A stretch of DNA of 64,000 nt from Accumulibacter sp. (GCF_036625195.1 NZ_JAZKUG010000001.1:5022001-5086000); one strand, 5' to 3'; positions 26,001 to 34,688 are shown, counted from the first letter of the stretch. Made by a program: numbers and translations. Notes: generated by a model not told the origin, from the sequence alone.

Positions 26001-26664
26001 GCGCTGGCACCACCCGCAGTTCGGCCTGGTGTCGCCAAGCCGCTTCATCGCCATCGCCGAGGAAACCGGGTTGATCGTCCCCATCGGCGCCTGGGTTCTG
26101 CAACAGGTTTGCCGGCAGCTGCGCGCCTGGCACGATGCCGGCCATACCGGCATGCGCATCGGCTTCAACCTCTCGCCGCGGCAACTGCAGCAGGCCGACC
26201 TTGCCGAAGGGATCGCCGCGACGCTCGCGAGCTGGCGGCTTGCCGCCAGCAGCCTCGAGATCGAACTCACCGAAAGTATGCTGATGGCCGACCCGGTAAG
26301 CGCCAGCACGTTGCTGCGGCGCGTCGCGGATCTCGGCGTCCGCCTGGCGATCGACGACTTCGGCACCGGCTACTCCAGCCTCGCCTACCTCAAGCGTTTC
26401 CCGGTCTCGCGGCTGAAGATCGACCGCTCGTTCGTACGCGACCTGCAGACCGACGCCAATGATGCTGCGATCGTCGCCGCCGTCGTCGCCATGGCGACGA
26501 GCCTGAACATCGAGGCGGTCGCCGAGGGTGTCGAGACGGTCGAACAGCTGCGTTTCCTGCAGTCCCACGGCTGCCGCGTCGTGCAGGGCCATCTGTTCAG
26601 CGCGCCGTGCCCGGCGGCCGATTTCGTCAGCTTCCACTTCCCCGTGCCGGCAACGACAGTCTGA
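23002..26664 (+). CDS. Multidomain sensor diguanylate cyclase/phosphodiesterase (PAS-GAF-PAS-GGDEF-EAL)
   Basis: The 1220-residue inner-membrane protein begins with a transmembrane helix (about 8-35) and a periplasmic Cache-like sensor (about 40-285). A second helix (about 288-310), HAMP, a PAS domain (about 365-480), a GAF-like region (about 510-660), a second PAS (about 670-790), GGDEF (about 795-960) and EAL (about 970-1215) follow. The cyclase motif GGDEF is intact near 868. The allosteric RxxD inhibitory site is absent upstream of it. The EAL motif reads CEALLRWHHP, and the metal/catalytic stretches TESMLM, DDFGTGYSSL and KIDRSF are present. Both activities are therefore possible. It lies 145 bp after the orphan binding lipoprotein. 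Confidence 0.93.
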   Translation: MVRSLRFWLALALASVVATATGAVVAVLVVVLVPRLNDQVESSNRALGLSLARQVDDLLRDSAEVVERLAREIEAGPHGSPASARILLDTLAQAHPPLAALHLLDARGRVIEVGLPRQRRGQRSELLGLDFSARASVRTAKPAGSVRWSDSYLSQHGRIVVAVTVPLRPPVGAAGDEPWSLVGEIDLESLAGHIAELGEGDSLLTIIVDRVGQVVAHPDPSAATRQENLTHLPLVQAGLAGRFTTECFSLAGRDYIGTVTPVGNSGWLTLVAQPEEQAFATMHTALIGVATGSAIALALAVVAAVVYGERLVRRIAAFNRHLQAIADGDYGASLPASRALELVSLANNLRRMANAVLEREAAIAASEERYRALFSDAPLAYQSVEVDSLRLAAVNDAWLSLLGYDNADVVGRPLSDFLAEESKGRLAEVFPAFIACGRINDFGCEFHDKDGRTIPVLINGRIHRGADGQARTHCILTDIRERLRSEEARQRAAALLEHQAARALAMLDLPKAAERMSESEFIRHGLAEVERLTGSRLSFVHFLADEQQAEAEIRWSTATPHSLPAISERLCAGTLTGIWKEALQRRAPVLYPDRQAVLATSPLAASAGLERLISVPVIEGGMGRMMLGVGNKAEAYDENEIETARLLSQDIWRIVNRHRAEQAQRLAATVFSASSSGICITDAGQRIISINPALSTISGYDSEEIIGHTPRLFASGRQRVGFYREMWNCIRSSGAWRGEIWNRRKNGEIFPAWLTITAVTGSEGTVTHYIGSFHDITERKRSQDHIHFLAHHDALTRLPNRRLLDERIREAIDRSRREQLHAAVLFIDLDRFKLINDTLGHDVGDRLLSRVAEILSSVLDEHETVARLGGDEFVIVVPGVADAARTAQLARRLIDVVSAPQVIDERPFQVTPSIGISVYPDDGEDAPTLLRNADTAMYHAKERGRNNFQFFTAAMNEALRERVSIEHELRLAIERDEFELVYQPQVDSRDGRVEGCEALLRWHHPQFGLVSPSRFIAIAEETGLIVPIGAWVLQQVCRQLRAWHDAGHTGMRIGFNLSPRQLQQADLAEGIAATLASWRLAASSLEIELTESMLMADPVSASTLLRRVADLGVRLAIDDFGTGYSSLAYLKRFPVSRLKIDRSFVRDLQTDANDAAIVAAVVAMATSLNIEAVAEGVETVEQLRFLQSHGCRVVQGHLFSAPCPAADFVSFHFPVPATTV

Positions 26665-26697
26665 GCGCGGGGTTGCCCAGCCATCGTCAGCGACCGG

Positions 26698-26739
26698 CGG
26701 GAGCAGCGCACGCTCCCGGACGACCCGGCGCGCGCCGGG
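26698..26739. repeat. Two hairpins in a convergent spacer
   Basis: CGGGAGC/GCTCCCG (26698-26718, 7-bp stem, 7-nt loop) is followed by the perfect 16-bp palindrome CCCGGCGCGCGCCGGG (26724-26739). They lie between the converging ends of the GGDEF/EAL gene and the dcuB-like gene. Without T-tracts they are not classical terminators but may still stop or stabilise transcripts. Confidence 0.4.
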
Positions 26740-26764
26740 GCAAAGGCCAGGCGCGCGCGGCGCA

Positions 26765-28090
26765 TCAGAACATCAGGCGCGCGAGCAGCAGACCGCTGGT
26801 GACGGCCACACCGGTGGCGACCAGGCCGGGGATCATGAACGAGTGGTTGAGCACGTACTTGCCGATCCGCGTCGTCCCGGAGAGGTCGAAGTTGATCGCG
26901 GCGATCAGCGAACCATAGGTCGGGATGAAGAAATAGCCGTTGACCGACGGGAACATCGCGATCAGGAACTGTGGCGGGATGCCGAGTGCGATACCGAGCG
27001 GCATCAGCGCACGGGTCGTCGCTGCCTGGCTGTAGAGCAGCACCGAAGCGAAGAACAGGCCGAAGGCGAAAGTCCACGGTGCTGCCTCCGCCCAGTGTCC
27101 GATCGCCGGCACGATGACGTCCTTGTGCGCAGCGATGAAGCTGTCGCCGAGCCAGGCGAGACCGAAGATGCCGATCACGGCGACGACGCCGGCGCGCAGA
27201 GTGGCGGTCTTCGGCACCTCGTCGACGTTCACCCGGGTCAGCATCAGCATGATCGCAGCGACCGCCATCATGACGATCTCGATGACGATCGGCATGCCGA
27301 GCGGGCTCTTCGCCCCCGGCAGGCGACGCAACTCGGGAAAGAAGCCAAAGAGGACGACCAGCGCCACGCCGGCAAGGAAGAGGAAGGCCGACAGCTGCGC
27401 GGCCGGCTTCAGCGGCGGCCGTTCGCCGGCCGACTGTGGTGCCGGAATCTGTCCGGAGCGCAGCCGCTCCTGATACGCCGCGTCGTCGCGCAGATCCCTG
27501 CCGACGAACATCGAGACGATCGCCGCCGCGACGACACCGGTCAGCGTCGCCGGCACGCAGATCATCAGGATCTGCGGCAAGCCCCACTGGCTCATCCCCT
27601 TCTCGGCGAAGAGACCGATCATCGCCGCCGTCGCCGCCGCCACCGGACTGGCGGTGATCGCCTGCTGCGAGGCGATGGTCGCGATCGCCATCGGCCGTTC
27701 CGGACGAATGCCGTTCTGGTGTGCCGTTTCGTAGATCACCGGCAACAACGGATAGACGATGTGTCCGGTGCCGGCGACGAAGCTGAAGCTCCAGGTGGTC
27801 AGCGGCGCGACGATGGTGACGTATTTCGGGTTGGCGCGAATGATTCGTTCGGCCACACGCACCAGATAGTCGATGCCGCCGGCGGCGTCCATCACCGACG
27901 CCGCCATGATCACCGCCAGGATGATCAGCATGACGTCGATCGGTGGCGAAGTCGGCGTGACGCCGAAGCCGACGACCAGCAGCAACAATCCGACCGCTCA
28001 CCAGAGGCCGAGTCCGACGCCGCTGTAACGCGCCCCCATCCAGATCGCCGCAAGGACGACGACGAACTGCAGCGCAATGCTGATGCTCAT
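26765..28090 (-). pseudogene. DcuA/DcuB-family C4-dicarboxylate transporter with an in-frame TGA
   Basis: From the ATG at 28090 (GGAG 8 nt upstream) the frame encodes 441 codons matching DcuA/DcuB anaerobic C4-dicarboxylate exchangers: GxGLGLW, PPIDVMLIILAVIMAASVMDAAGG, KYVTIVAPLTT, GTGHIVYPLLPVIYE and the C-terminal SGTTRIGKYVLNHSFMIPG. Codon 31 (27998-28000) is TGA where the family has Gly (GGA), so one G-to-T change explains it. A TTG four codons later could restart translation, but the first helix would be lost. Everything downstream is intact, which points to a recent mutation or a sequencing/assembly error. It is followed upstream by aspA, which makes fumarate, its expected exchange substrate. 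Confidence 0.85.
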
Positions 28091-28192
28091 GATCCGTTCT
28101 CCAGTCTGCCGCCGCAGTCGCCTCGATCAGGCCTGCTGCGGCCGATGCCGCGGCGCCAGGGTTGCTGCATGGCGAGACTGCCGCCGCCAGGA

Positions 28193-29590
28193 TTACTCGC
28201 TTTGCGGACTGATCAGGTTCTCGAAGGAGAAAATCTCGTCCCACTGCTCCTGGCTCAACAGCTTGCGTTCCTCAACGACGATCTGCTGCAGTGACTTGCC
28301 GCTCTCGTAGCCCTCGCGGGCGATCTCCGCGCACTGCTTGTAACCGAGGGTCGGCTTCAGCACGGTGACGATGCCGAGCGAATTGAGCACCATCTGCCGC
28401 GTGCGCTCGCTGTTGGCGGTGATCCCGTCCACGCAGTTCACGCGCAGGCTGGTGACCGCGTTCTCCATCGTGAAGATCGAGGTGAACAGGGCGAAGGTGA
28501 TCACCGGCTCCATCACGTTGAGCTGCAACTGGCCGGCCGACGCCGCCAGCGTCACCGTCAGGTCGAGGCCGATGACCAGGAAGCTGGTCTGGTTCACCAC
28601 TTCCGGGATGACCGGATTGACCTTGCCCGGCATGATCGACGAACCCGGCTGCATCTGCGGCAGGTTGATCTCGTTCAGGCCGCAACGTGGCCCCGAGGCG
28701 AGCAGGCGGATATCGTTGCAGATCTTGGTCAGCTTGGCGGCGGTACGCTTGAGCACTCCCGAAAGCTGGACGTAGGCGCCGGTATCGGAGGTCGCCTCGA
28801 CTAGGTCGCCGGCGAGGATGAAGCGGGTCCCGGTCAGCTCGGACAGGTAGCGCGTCGCCAGCTCCGGGTAACCGGGCGCCGCCGTCACCGACGTACCGAT
28901 CGCCGTCGCCCCGAGGTTGATCTCGTGCAGCAACTGACGTACCTCGGCGAGGCGGCTCACTTCCTCGCCGATCGTCGTCGCCCAGCCATTGAACTCCTGC
29001 CCGAGCGACATCGGAACGGCGTCCTGCAGGTGGGTCCGCCCCATCTTGAGCACGCGGTCGAACTCTTCGGCCTTGCGCCGGAATGCTTCCTGCAGCAGCC
29101 GCAGCGTATCCATGTAGCTCGCCAGGCGCAGGATCAGCGCCAGGCGAAAGGCAGTCGGATAGACGTCGTTGGTCGACTGTCCGTAGTTGACGTGATCATT
29201 CGGGTTGAGGTGCTGGTACTCGCCCTTGCGATGCCCGAGGCTCTCCAGAGCCAGATTGGCGATCACCTCGTTGGCATTCATGTTGGTCGAGGTACCGGCA
29301 CCACCCTGGATGAAATCGGTGACGAACTGCTCACACAGCTCGCCGGCGATCAGCCGGTCGCAGGCGCCGGCAATGGCGTTGGCGAGCCGCGCGTCGAGCA
29401 CGCCGAGGTCGCGGTTGGCCAGCGCCGCCGCTTTCTTGACGTAGCCGAAAGCCTTGACGAAAAACGGCTCGGCCGACATCGGAATCCCGGTGATGTGGAA
29501 GTTCTGCTTGCCACGCAGCGTCTGCACGCCGTAGTAGGCACCGTCCGGCAGTTCCTTATCGCCCAGAAAATCTCTCTCGATTCGTGCCAT
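28193..29590 (-). CDS. aspA: Aspartate ammonia-lyase (aspartase)
   Basis: Aspartase reversibly converts aspartate to fumarate and ammonia. The 465-residue protein belongs to the aspartase/fumarase superfamily: GGAGTSTNMNANEV near 96, HVNYGQSTNDVYPTA near 137, MGRTHLQDA and the signature GSSIMPGKVNP near 318. Aspartase is favoured over fumarase C by the start MARIERDFLGDKELP, typical of AspA. An ATG 15 codons upstream is open, but AAGGAG stands 7 nt before the ATG at 29590. It is 102 bp upstream of the dcuB-like gene on the same strand, the classical aspA-dcu pairing for fumarate supply and exchange. Confidence 0.94.
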   Translation of the reverse strand: MARIERDFLGDKELPDGAYYGVQTLRGKQNFHITGIPMSAEPFFVKAFGYVKKAAALANRDLGVLDARLANAIAGACDRLIAGELCEQFVTDFIQGGAGTSTNMNANEVIANLALESLGHRKGEYQHLNPNDHVNYGQSTNDVYPTAFRLALILRLASYMDTLRLLQEAFRRKAEEFDRVLKMGRTHLQDAVPMSLGQEFNGWATTIGEEVSRLAEVRQLLHEINLGATAIGTSVTAAPGYPELATRYLSELTGTRFILAGDLVEATSDTGAYVQLSGVLKRTAAKLTKICNDIRLLASGPRCGLNEINLPQMQPGSSIMPGKVNPVIPEVVNQTSFLVIGLDLTVTLAASAGQLQLNVMEPVITFALFTSIFTMENAVTSLRVNCVDGITANSERTRQMVLNSLGIVTVLKPTLGYKQCAEIAREGYESGKSLQQIVVEERKLLSQEQWDEIFSFENLISPQSE

Positions 29591-29777
29591 GGCGACTCCT
29601 TTCAGGTGATCGGGCTGGTTGTCGATGCGACCCATTCATTCTAGTCTACCCTCAGGATCCGGAGAACGGCGACGGCCGGGGCATGGCAGCCTCCCTTCGC
29701 CGGACCATCCTTCTTCTACCGGAACTGGCCGACACACCAGGCCATCGGCCACAATGGACCAGCAGGGAGGGCGTTGG

Positions 29778-30239
29778 ATGAAGAATTGGGTGAGTGCACT
29801 TCTGCCGGCCCTGGGCATGGCCTGGGTGTTCGCGTCAGCGCATGTGCCGGCCAGTGACGGCCCGCGCGACCTGCCAGAGCGGGCTGGCGCCCTGCTCGGC
29901 GGCATGAAGGAGTTGGGACAGCAGTACCGTGATCTGCAGTTCAGGCGCGGCGGCATGCCTGCGGATGCCCGCGCCGCCGCAGCCGACAGGACCGCGCTGC
30001 GGCTGGCTGCCTACCGCGATGATCTGGCCAGGCTTTCGCCGCAGCTGGCAGCGGGCACCCGCTTTGCCGCCGATCTCGGCCAGTTCCTGCAGAATTGGCC
30101 AGACGAACCGGCGATCCGCCAGAACCTGCTGGACGACAGCTGGGGCGAGCGCATCCAGACGGACATCACCGCGCTGTGGCTGCAGGTGCCTGACACGCGC
30201 TCGGGCTGGAGGACGCCGTTTCCCTTGTTCCGGCCGTGA
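29778..30239 (+). CDS. Hypothetical exported helical protein
   Basis: The 153-residue protein has a signal peptide (KNWVSALLPALGMAWVFASAHVPAS) and a mature part dominated by charged helices (ERAGALLGGMKELGQQYRDLQFR, LRLAAYRDDLARLSPQLAAG). The start at 29778 is preceded by GGGAGG. I do not recognise the family. It heads a plus-strand group of three exported proteins with an LprI-like member. Confidence 0.7.
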   Translation: MKNWVSALLPALGMAWVFASAHVPASDGPRDLPERAGALLGGMKELGQQYRDLQFRRGGMPADARAAAADRTALRLAAYRDDLARLSPQLAAGTRFAADLGQFLQNWPDEPAIRQNLLDDSWGERIQTDITALWLQVPDTRSGWRTPFPLFRP

Positions 30240-30320
30240 ACAGCTGGCGCTCGTCGTCAGCCGGAACGCCGGCAAACGGTGCGCACGCGATCGCATCCAC
30301 CCCGAGACCGGAGTGCAACG

Positions 30321-31223
30321 ATGCATGACCGCCCGTCACCCGCCAGCCCCCTGCCCTGCCGCAGCGCGTTCCGACTCGGCAGGGCCCGATGCCTGGGTGC
30401 GTTCGCGCTGGCTCTCGCAGCCTTGCCGGCGGCATCCGGCGCCACCCTGACACTGGTAGGCAGCCGGCCGCTCGCTGCCGGCGCCAGCGCGGCGCCGCCA
30501 CCCTGGCCGGCTGGCACGCGCTGGCGGCTCGATGCCAGCGGCCTGCACGGCCCCGAGCCGCTGGCGTGCCCGCGGGCGCGGCAGCAGATTCTTCTGCTCC
30601 CCACCCTGGGGCTTTTCCAGGGCGCCTGGCAGGCCGACGGCGTGGCGCAGGCACGGCAGCAGGCTGCCGCACTGGGCATCTCCGGGCCCGACACGACCAC
30701 GCTGCGGCTGGATTGCGCCAATGGCAGTTTCGACCTGCATCGCGCGTCAGCCGACCGGCTGCTCACCGCGCTCGACGGACGGGTGCTCGTGCTCCGTCAC
30801 CGCGCCACTGCCGGTGACGCACAGGCGCCGGTGCGCGAGCTGCTGCTGCAGCACCTGTCCGAGCAGGGCAGCCCCTTCGACGCCGCGCGAGTGTCGCGCC
30901 TGCAGGCGTGGCTCGCACCGTCGCTGAGCCAGGCTTTCAGGCGCTGGTTTGCGCGACCGCCGCGTCCCGACGAAGCACCCTACCTCGACGGCGATCCGTT
31001 CACCGACACGCAGGAACCACCGCCGTCGCTGGCCCTGGGCGAACTCGAGCGGCGCGGCGAGCAGGCCACGCAGGTGGTCCTGGTCGACGCCGGAGGCGGC
31101 CGTCAGCACCGCTTGGCGTATCGGCTGCAACGCCGCGACGGGGTCGGCTGGCGCATCGTCGACATCGACTACGGCGAAGGGGTCACGCTGCTGCAACTGA
31201 TGCACAAGGACATGCAGCCGTGA
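30321..31223 (+). CDS. Hypothetical exported protein, possible DUF3828-like C-terminus
   Basis: The 300-residue protein has a signal sequence (GAFALALAALPAASGA). An N-terminal region of about 130 residues contains two cysteines (LACPRARQQ and LRLDCANGS). The C-terminal part (about 190-300) has PYLDGDPFTDTQEPP and GWRIVDIDYGEGVTLLQLM, reminiscent of DUF3828. That assignment is weak. GGAG 8 nt upstream of the ATG at 30321 decides the start over an ATG 14 codons earlier. Confidence 0.65.
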   Translation: MHDRPSPASPLPCRSAFRLGRARCLGAFALALAALPAASGATLTLVGSRPLAAGASAAPPPWPAGTRWRLDASGLHGPEPLACPRARQQILLLPTLGLFQGAWQADGVAQARQQAAALGISGPDTTTLRLDCANGSFDLHRASADRLLTALDGRVLVLRHRATAGDAQAPVRELLLQHLSEQGSPFDAARVSRLQAWLAPSLSQAFRRWFARPPRPDEAPYLDGDPFTDTQEPPPSLALGELERRGEQATQVVLVDAGGGRQHRLAYRLQRRDGVGWRIVDIDYGEGVTLLQLMHKDMQP

Positions 31224-31317
31224 CGACCCATCCGGCGGCGACATTCGCGCACAGGCGTCGCCAGTTGGCGCCGGGCCGACGTGATGAGTTGCCCGCCCGC
31301 AGCGCGAGCTCGCTTCC

Positions 31318-31959
31318 ATGATCCCGGCGCTCTGGTTGCCGCCGGTGCTGCTGGCGCTGATCATCGGCGGCGACGCCATCCTTGCCCGCGCCGCCGGCTT
31401 CGATTGCCGCAAGGCCGGCACGCCACTGGAGAGGACGATCTGTCAGGATCCGGTGGCCAGCGCTCTCGACGAGCAGCTTGCGGCGGCCTACCGCGACGCC
31501 GGCCAGCGCTGCCCGGACGCCGGGCTCAGGACCGCGCAGCAGCGGTGGCTGCACGAGGTGCGCAACGTCTGTCGCGACGTGGCGTGTCTGGCCCCGGCCT
31601 ACCGCAGCCGCATCGCCGAGCTGCACGCCCGGCAATGCCGCGCCGGAGGCTGCGCCGGTGTTGAGCAGCGACTGATCGGCGCCTGGCGGCAGGCCTCCGC
31701 GGTTGGTTCGTTCGAGGAAATCGCTTTCGCGGCGGGAAACAACCCGCGCCAGGGCCGCTTCGATACGTGGCTGCACCGCCGCCCCGAATTCGTGAACGGT
31801 CGCTGGCAGCTGGAGGCCTGCGAACTGCGCCTGCTGCTGCCCGGCGAACCAGATGCCAGCGCGATGCGAATGACTCTCAGAAGCGTGGACGCCGATCACC
31901 TCGTCGTGCTGGAGCCGGACCAGACCAGGCCCGCGCGGTACCGGCGCGTCAGACCTTGA
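31318..31959 (+). CDS. LprI-like (DUF1311) exported protein
   Basis: The 213-residue protein has a signal peptide (LPPVLLALIIGGDAILARA). An LprI/DUF1311-type domain follows (about 26-110): FDCRKAGTPLERTICQDP, LDEQLAAAYRDA, TAQQRWLHEVRNVC and CLAPAYRSRIAEL, with its cysteine pattern intact. LprI of mycobacteria inhibits lysozyme, but most family members are uncharacterised. A second domain of about 100 residues (GAWRQASAVGSFEEIAF to the end) is unassigned. It lies 94 bp after the preceding exported-protein gene. Confidence 0.78.
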   Translation: MIPALWLPPVLLALIIGGDAILARAAGFDCRKAGTPLERTICQDPVASALDEQLAAAYRDAGQRCPDAGLRTAQQRWLHEVRNVCRDVACLAPAYRSRIAELHARQCRAGGCAGVEQRLIGAWRQASAVGSFEEIAFAAGNNPRQGRFDTWLHRRPEFVNGRWQLEACELRLLLPGEPDASAMRMTLRSVDADHLVVLEPDQTRPARYRRVRP

Positions 31960-32202
31960 CGATACACCCGCAAGCGAGGGGGCTTTTCAGGAGCCCTTGC
32001 CGCCAGTCTGGAGATTGACGCCGCTTCGTGCGCACTCCTATACTCATCGCGGCGCGATCGAGTTGTCAGTCCTTCGCGAGGCGGCGGTTGGTCGCCCCTG
32101 GCGATGGTCCGCCCGTGCCCCAGCCAACCACCGGGCGCCGTGCGACGGCTTTGGAATGTGCTCGCCCGGCCCGCTTGCCAAAGACTCCAGCGCCCATACC
32201 CC

Positions 32203-32877
32203 ATGCGAAATCTGATCAGAAATCTCCAGTCCTACTGGCTGGCGGACGCCAGTTTCCTCACCTTGCTGGTCATGCTCCTCACGGCAGTGTTCGTCCTTCC
32301 GATCATCATGGAACACAGTGGTTACGGAGTACGGCTGTTCAACATCCTCCTGCTCAGCGTGTTCTTTTCGGGGATCTTCTCGACGCGCAGCATGGGGCTC
32401 ATCGCCGTGTCCTCGGTTCTTTTCGGCATCAATCTGGCACTGCGCATCATCCGCTTCGGAGAAAACCCGTACTCGTATTTTGTCCTGGAGAATCTGATCG
32501 GCATCGCCAATACCCTGGTCTTCATTTTCATCAACCTCCGGCTGCTCTTTCGCGACCAGAGCGTCAACGCTTACCGGATTGTCGGAGCGGTCAATGTGTA
32601 CCTGTTGCTGGCACTCATGGGAGCGCTGACGCTGGAAGTCATTCATGCCGCCACCGGCATGTCCCTCGGGGGCAATGTCGTGCTCACTGGCACCGACAAT
32701 GACTACGCTCACTTCATCTATTTCAGCCTGGCTTCACTGACGACCGTCGGCTACGGCGACATCTATGCCGTCAGCCCTTCTGCCAGGATGCTGGCCGTCT
32801 TCCTGTCCACACTGGGCGTCATGTTCCCGGCCATCGTCATCGCCCGCATGGTCGGACTGGCGTCCAGCCCGCGTTGA
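32203..32877 (+). CDS. Potassium-selective ion channel protein (Ion_trans_2 type)
   Basis: The 224-residue protein has about four N-terminal hydrophobic helices, then a two-helix pore module with the K+ selectivity filter TTVGYGD near residue 180. It lacks an obvious cytoplasmic regulatory domain. The ATG at 32203 is chosen because the preceding 33 codons are Arg/Pro-rich and unlike a membrane-protein start; no good ribosome-binding site is seen. Codon choice looks less GC-biased than in neighbours, with more A/T in third positions, which may hint at later acquisition. Confidence 0.85.
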   Translation: MRNLIRNLQSYWLADASFLTLLVMLLTAVFVLPIIMEHSGYGVRLFNILLLSVFFSGIFSTRSMGLIAVSSVLFGINLALRIIRFGENPYSYFVLENLIGIANTLVFIFINLRLLFRDQSVNAYRIVGAVNVYLLLALMGALTLEVIHAATGMSLGGNVVLTGTDNDYAHFIYFSLASLTTVGYGDIYAVSPSARMLAVFLSTLGVMFPAIVIARMVGLASSPR

Positions 32878-33186
32878 TCATCGCCATGGTTGCCGAAACG
32901 GTGTTTGAGAGCTCACTGGGCGAGTACTCGTGGGCTCACCCTGGTGCGCTGGCGTTCCCCATCCGTCCTCGTCGAGCGACGCCGCAGTGGCGGGTGGCGA
33001 GGCTATCGAGCCTGACCTTGCATCCAGTTCCGACGGGCGTGCGTATTCAGGACAGGCGGCTGCGGAGCAGCCGCCCCAAGCGGCCGCAACGGCATCCTGG
33101 ACGCCCGGAGCGCGGCGCGCGACCCTTGGCCCGGTTGGCGGCATCCGGCAAACTGCCGCTGGCGAGCACGATGGAGTGAGCAGCCG
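32878..33186. other. 309-bp spacer without recognisable gene
   Basis: The stretch between the channel gene and the sigma-factor gene has only shadow frames of biased composition. I see no terminator hairpin with a T-tract. It must contain the promoter of the sigma operon, but no obvious -35/-10 pair stands out. Confidence 0.5.
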
Positions 33187-33849
33187 ATGGACGACACCGA
33201 CAACCTGGCCGCCGAGCCAGCCGCTGCCAGCGAGGCGCCAGCAGCGATCGCCGCCGGCAGCGGCCCGCCGCCGCTGGCGGCCGACGATTCCTGCCTGCAG
33301 GCTGCGGTGGCCCGCGTCGTCCGCCAGGACGAACAGGCACTGGCCGAGCTTTACGACGCGCTCGCCGGACGCGTCTATGGCCTCGCGCTGCGCATCGTGC
33401 GCCAGGTGCAGACCGCCGAGGAGGTTACCGAGGATACCTTCTGGCAGGTCTGGCGGCAGGCACCGCGTTTCGACCCGCTGCGCGGCAGCGTCGCGGCCTG
33501 GGTGCTGACGATCGCCCGCAGTCGCGCGCTCGATGCCCTGCGCCGCTGCGAACCGACCGAAATGCTTGACGAGGAGAGGCTGGCAGCCGTCGCCGGCGAC
33601 GGCGACCCGCAGGATCTGCTGCTGGCGGTGCAGCAGCAACACCGGCTGCATGCGGCGCTCGGCACGCTCGATGCCGTGCCGCGACAGTTGCTGGCGCTGG
33701 CGTTCTTCCGTGGCCTGTCGCACGAGGAGATCGCCAGTCAGATGAGCATGCCGCTCGGCACGGTCAAGTCACACATTCGCCGCGCCCTGCTTCGCCTGCG
33801 CGACTTGCTCGGCACCGATGATTGCCGTTTTCCGATGGTGACGCCATGA
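33187..33849 (+). CDS. ECF-type RNA polymerase sigma factor
   Basis: The 220-residue protein has an Ala/Pro-rich N-terminus (about 1-35), sigma region 2 (ALAELYDALAGRVYGLALRIV, AEEVTEDTFWQVWRQA, GSVAAWVLTIARSRALDALRR) and region 4 (LPRQLLALAFFRGLSHEEIASQMSMPLGTVKSHIRRALLRLR; helix-turn-helix within it). It should direct RNA polymerase to a small stress regulon. Its stop overlaps the start of the cupin gene (ATGA), which probably encodes its anti-sigma factor. Confidence 0.92.
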   Translation: MDDTDNLAAEPAAASEAPAAIAAGSGPPPLAADDSCLQAAVARVVRQDEQALAELYDALAGRVYGLALRIVRQVQTAEEVTEDTFWQVWRQAPRFDPLRGSVAAWVLTIARSRALDALRRCEPTEMLDEERLAAVAGDGDPQDLLLAVQQQHRLHAALGTLDAVPRQLLALAFFRGLSHEEIASQMSMPLGTVKSHIRRALLRLRDLLGTDDCRFPMVTP

Positions 33850-34688
33850 ACAGCCCGCCCACCCACCTCGGCAGCACTGCAGCCGAAAATGACGAGCAGG
33901 AGGCGCTGCAAGGAATGATCTGTGACGGACTGGCGCCCATCGCCCTTCCCCCCGGCGCTGCCGGTGGACTGCGCAGCCGCCTGCTGCAGCGTGTCGGCGA
34001 AAGCGCCCGCCGCCACACCGGCCTGATCACCGTGCGCACCGGCGACGGTACCTGGCGCAAGCTCGTCAAGGGGGTGCGCAGCAAGCTGCTGCACGCTGGC
34101 GCCGACGGTGCTTCGGTGCTGATCGAACTGGCTGCCGGCGCGGTCCTGCCGGTGCACCGCCACCAGCATCTCGAGGAAGGCATCGTCCTGCGCGGCTCGC
34201 TGCAACTCGGCGACCTGAACCTGGTTCCGGGCGACTACCACGCCTCGCCAGCGGGCAGCCGCCACGGGCGCATATCATCCCGCTCGGGCGGGCTGGCATA
34301 CCTGCGCGGCAGTTCGCTCGGCCACACCCGGGCCGCCCTCGGCGAACTCATCGGCGGACTGCTGCCCGGCGCCGGGCCGGCGGCGCACACCGTCCGCGCT
34401 GCCGACGACGACTGGCAGATGATCGCCGACGGCGTCGAACAGAAGATCCTCTGGCGCGCCGGCGACGTCGTTTCGCGCTTCTACCGCCTGGCAGCGGGCA
34501 GCCACCTGGCGGCCCATGCGCACGCACACGAGGAGGAGTGCATGCTGCTCGCTGGCGACGCGTACTTTGGCGACATTCTGGTACGGGCGGGCGAGTTCCA
34601 TCTCGCGCCGGCGGGCAGCGCGCACGGTGAGATCAGCAGCGAGCATGGCGCGGTCGCCTTCGTCCGTGGTCACGCCTTCGTACCGTGA
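33846..34688 (+). CDS. Double-cupin protein, probable ChrR-like anti-sigma factor
   Basis: The 280-residue protein contains two cupin domains. The first has VLPVHRHQHLEEGIVLRGSLQLG and HASPAGSRHG. The second has LAAHAHAHEEECMLLAGDAYFG and HLAPAGSAHG, each keeping the His/Glu metal ligands. ChrR-type anti-sigma factors pair a zinc-binding helical domain with a cupin. Here the HxxxCxxC zinc motif is not visible in the N-terminal 70 residues, so sigma binding may use a different N-terminus. Position directly behind an ECF sigma gene, with a 4-bp overlap, supports the regulatory role. Confidence 0.82.
   Translation: MNSPPTHLGSTAAENDEQEALQGMICDGLAPIALPPGAAGGLRSRLLQRVGESARRHTGLITVRTGDGTWRKLVKGVRSKLLHAGADGASVLIELAAGAVLPVHRHQHLEEGIVLRGSLQLGDLNLVPGDYHASPAGSRHGRISSRSGGLAYLRGSSLGHTRAALGELIGGLLPGAGPAAHTVRAADDDWQMIADGVEQKILWRAGDVVSRFYRLAAGSHLAAHAHAHEEECMLLAGDAYFGDILVRAGEFHLAPAGSAHGEISSEHGAVAFVRGHAFVP

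Noticed and set aside
23662..26637. A 991-codon minus-strand frame
   Set aside because: Complete shadow of the GGDEF/EAL gene, whose sense frame has intact motifs from end to end.
27998..28000. Selenocysteine codon in the dcuB-type gene
   Set aside because: The family has Gly at this place, Dcu transporters are not selenoproteins, and no SECIS-like hairpin was noticed just downstream.
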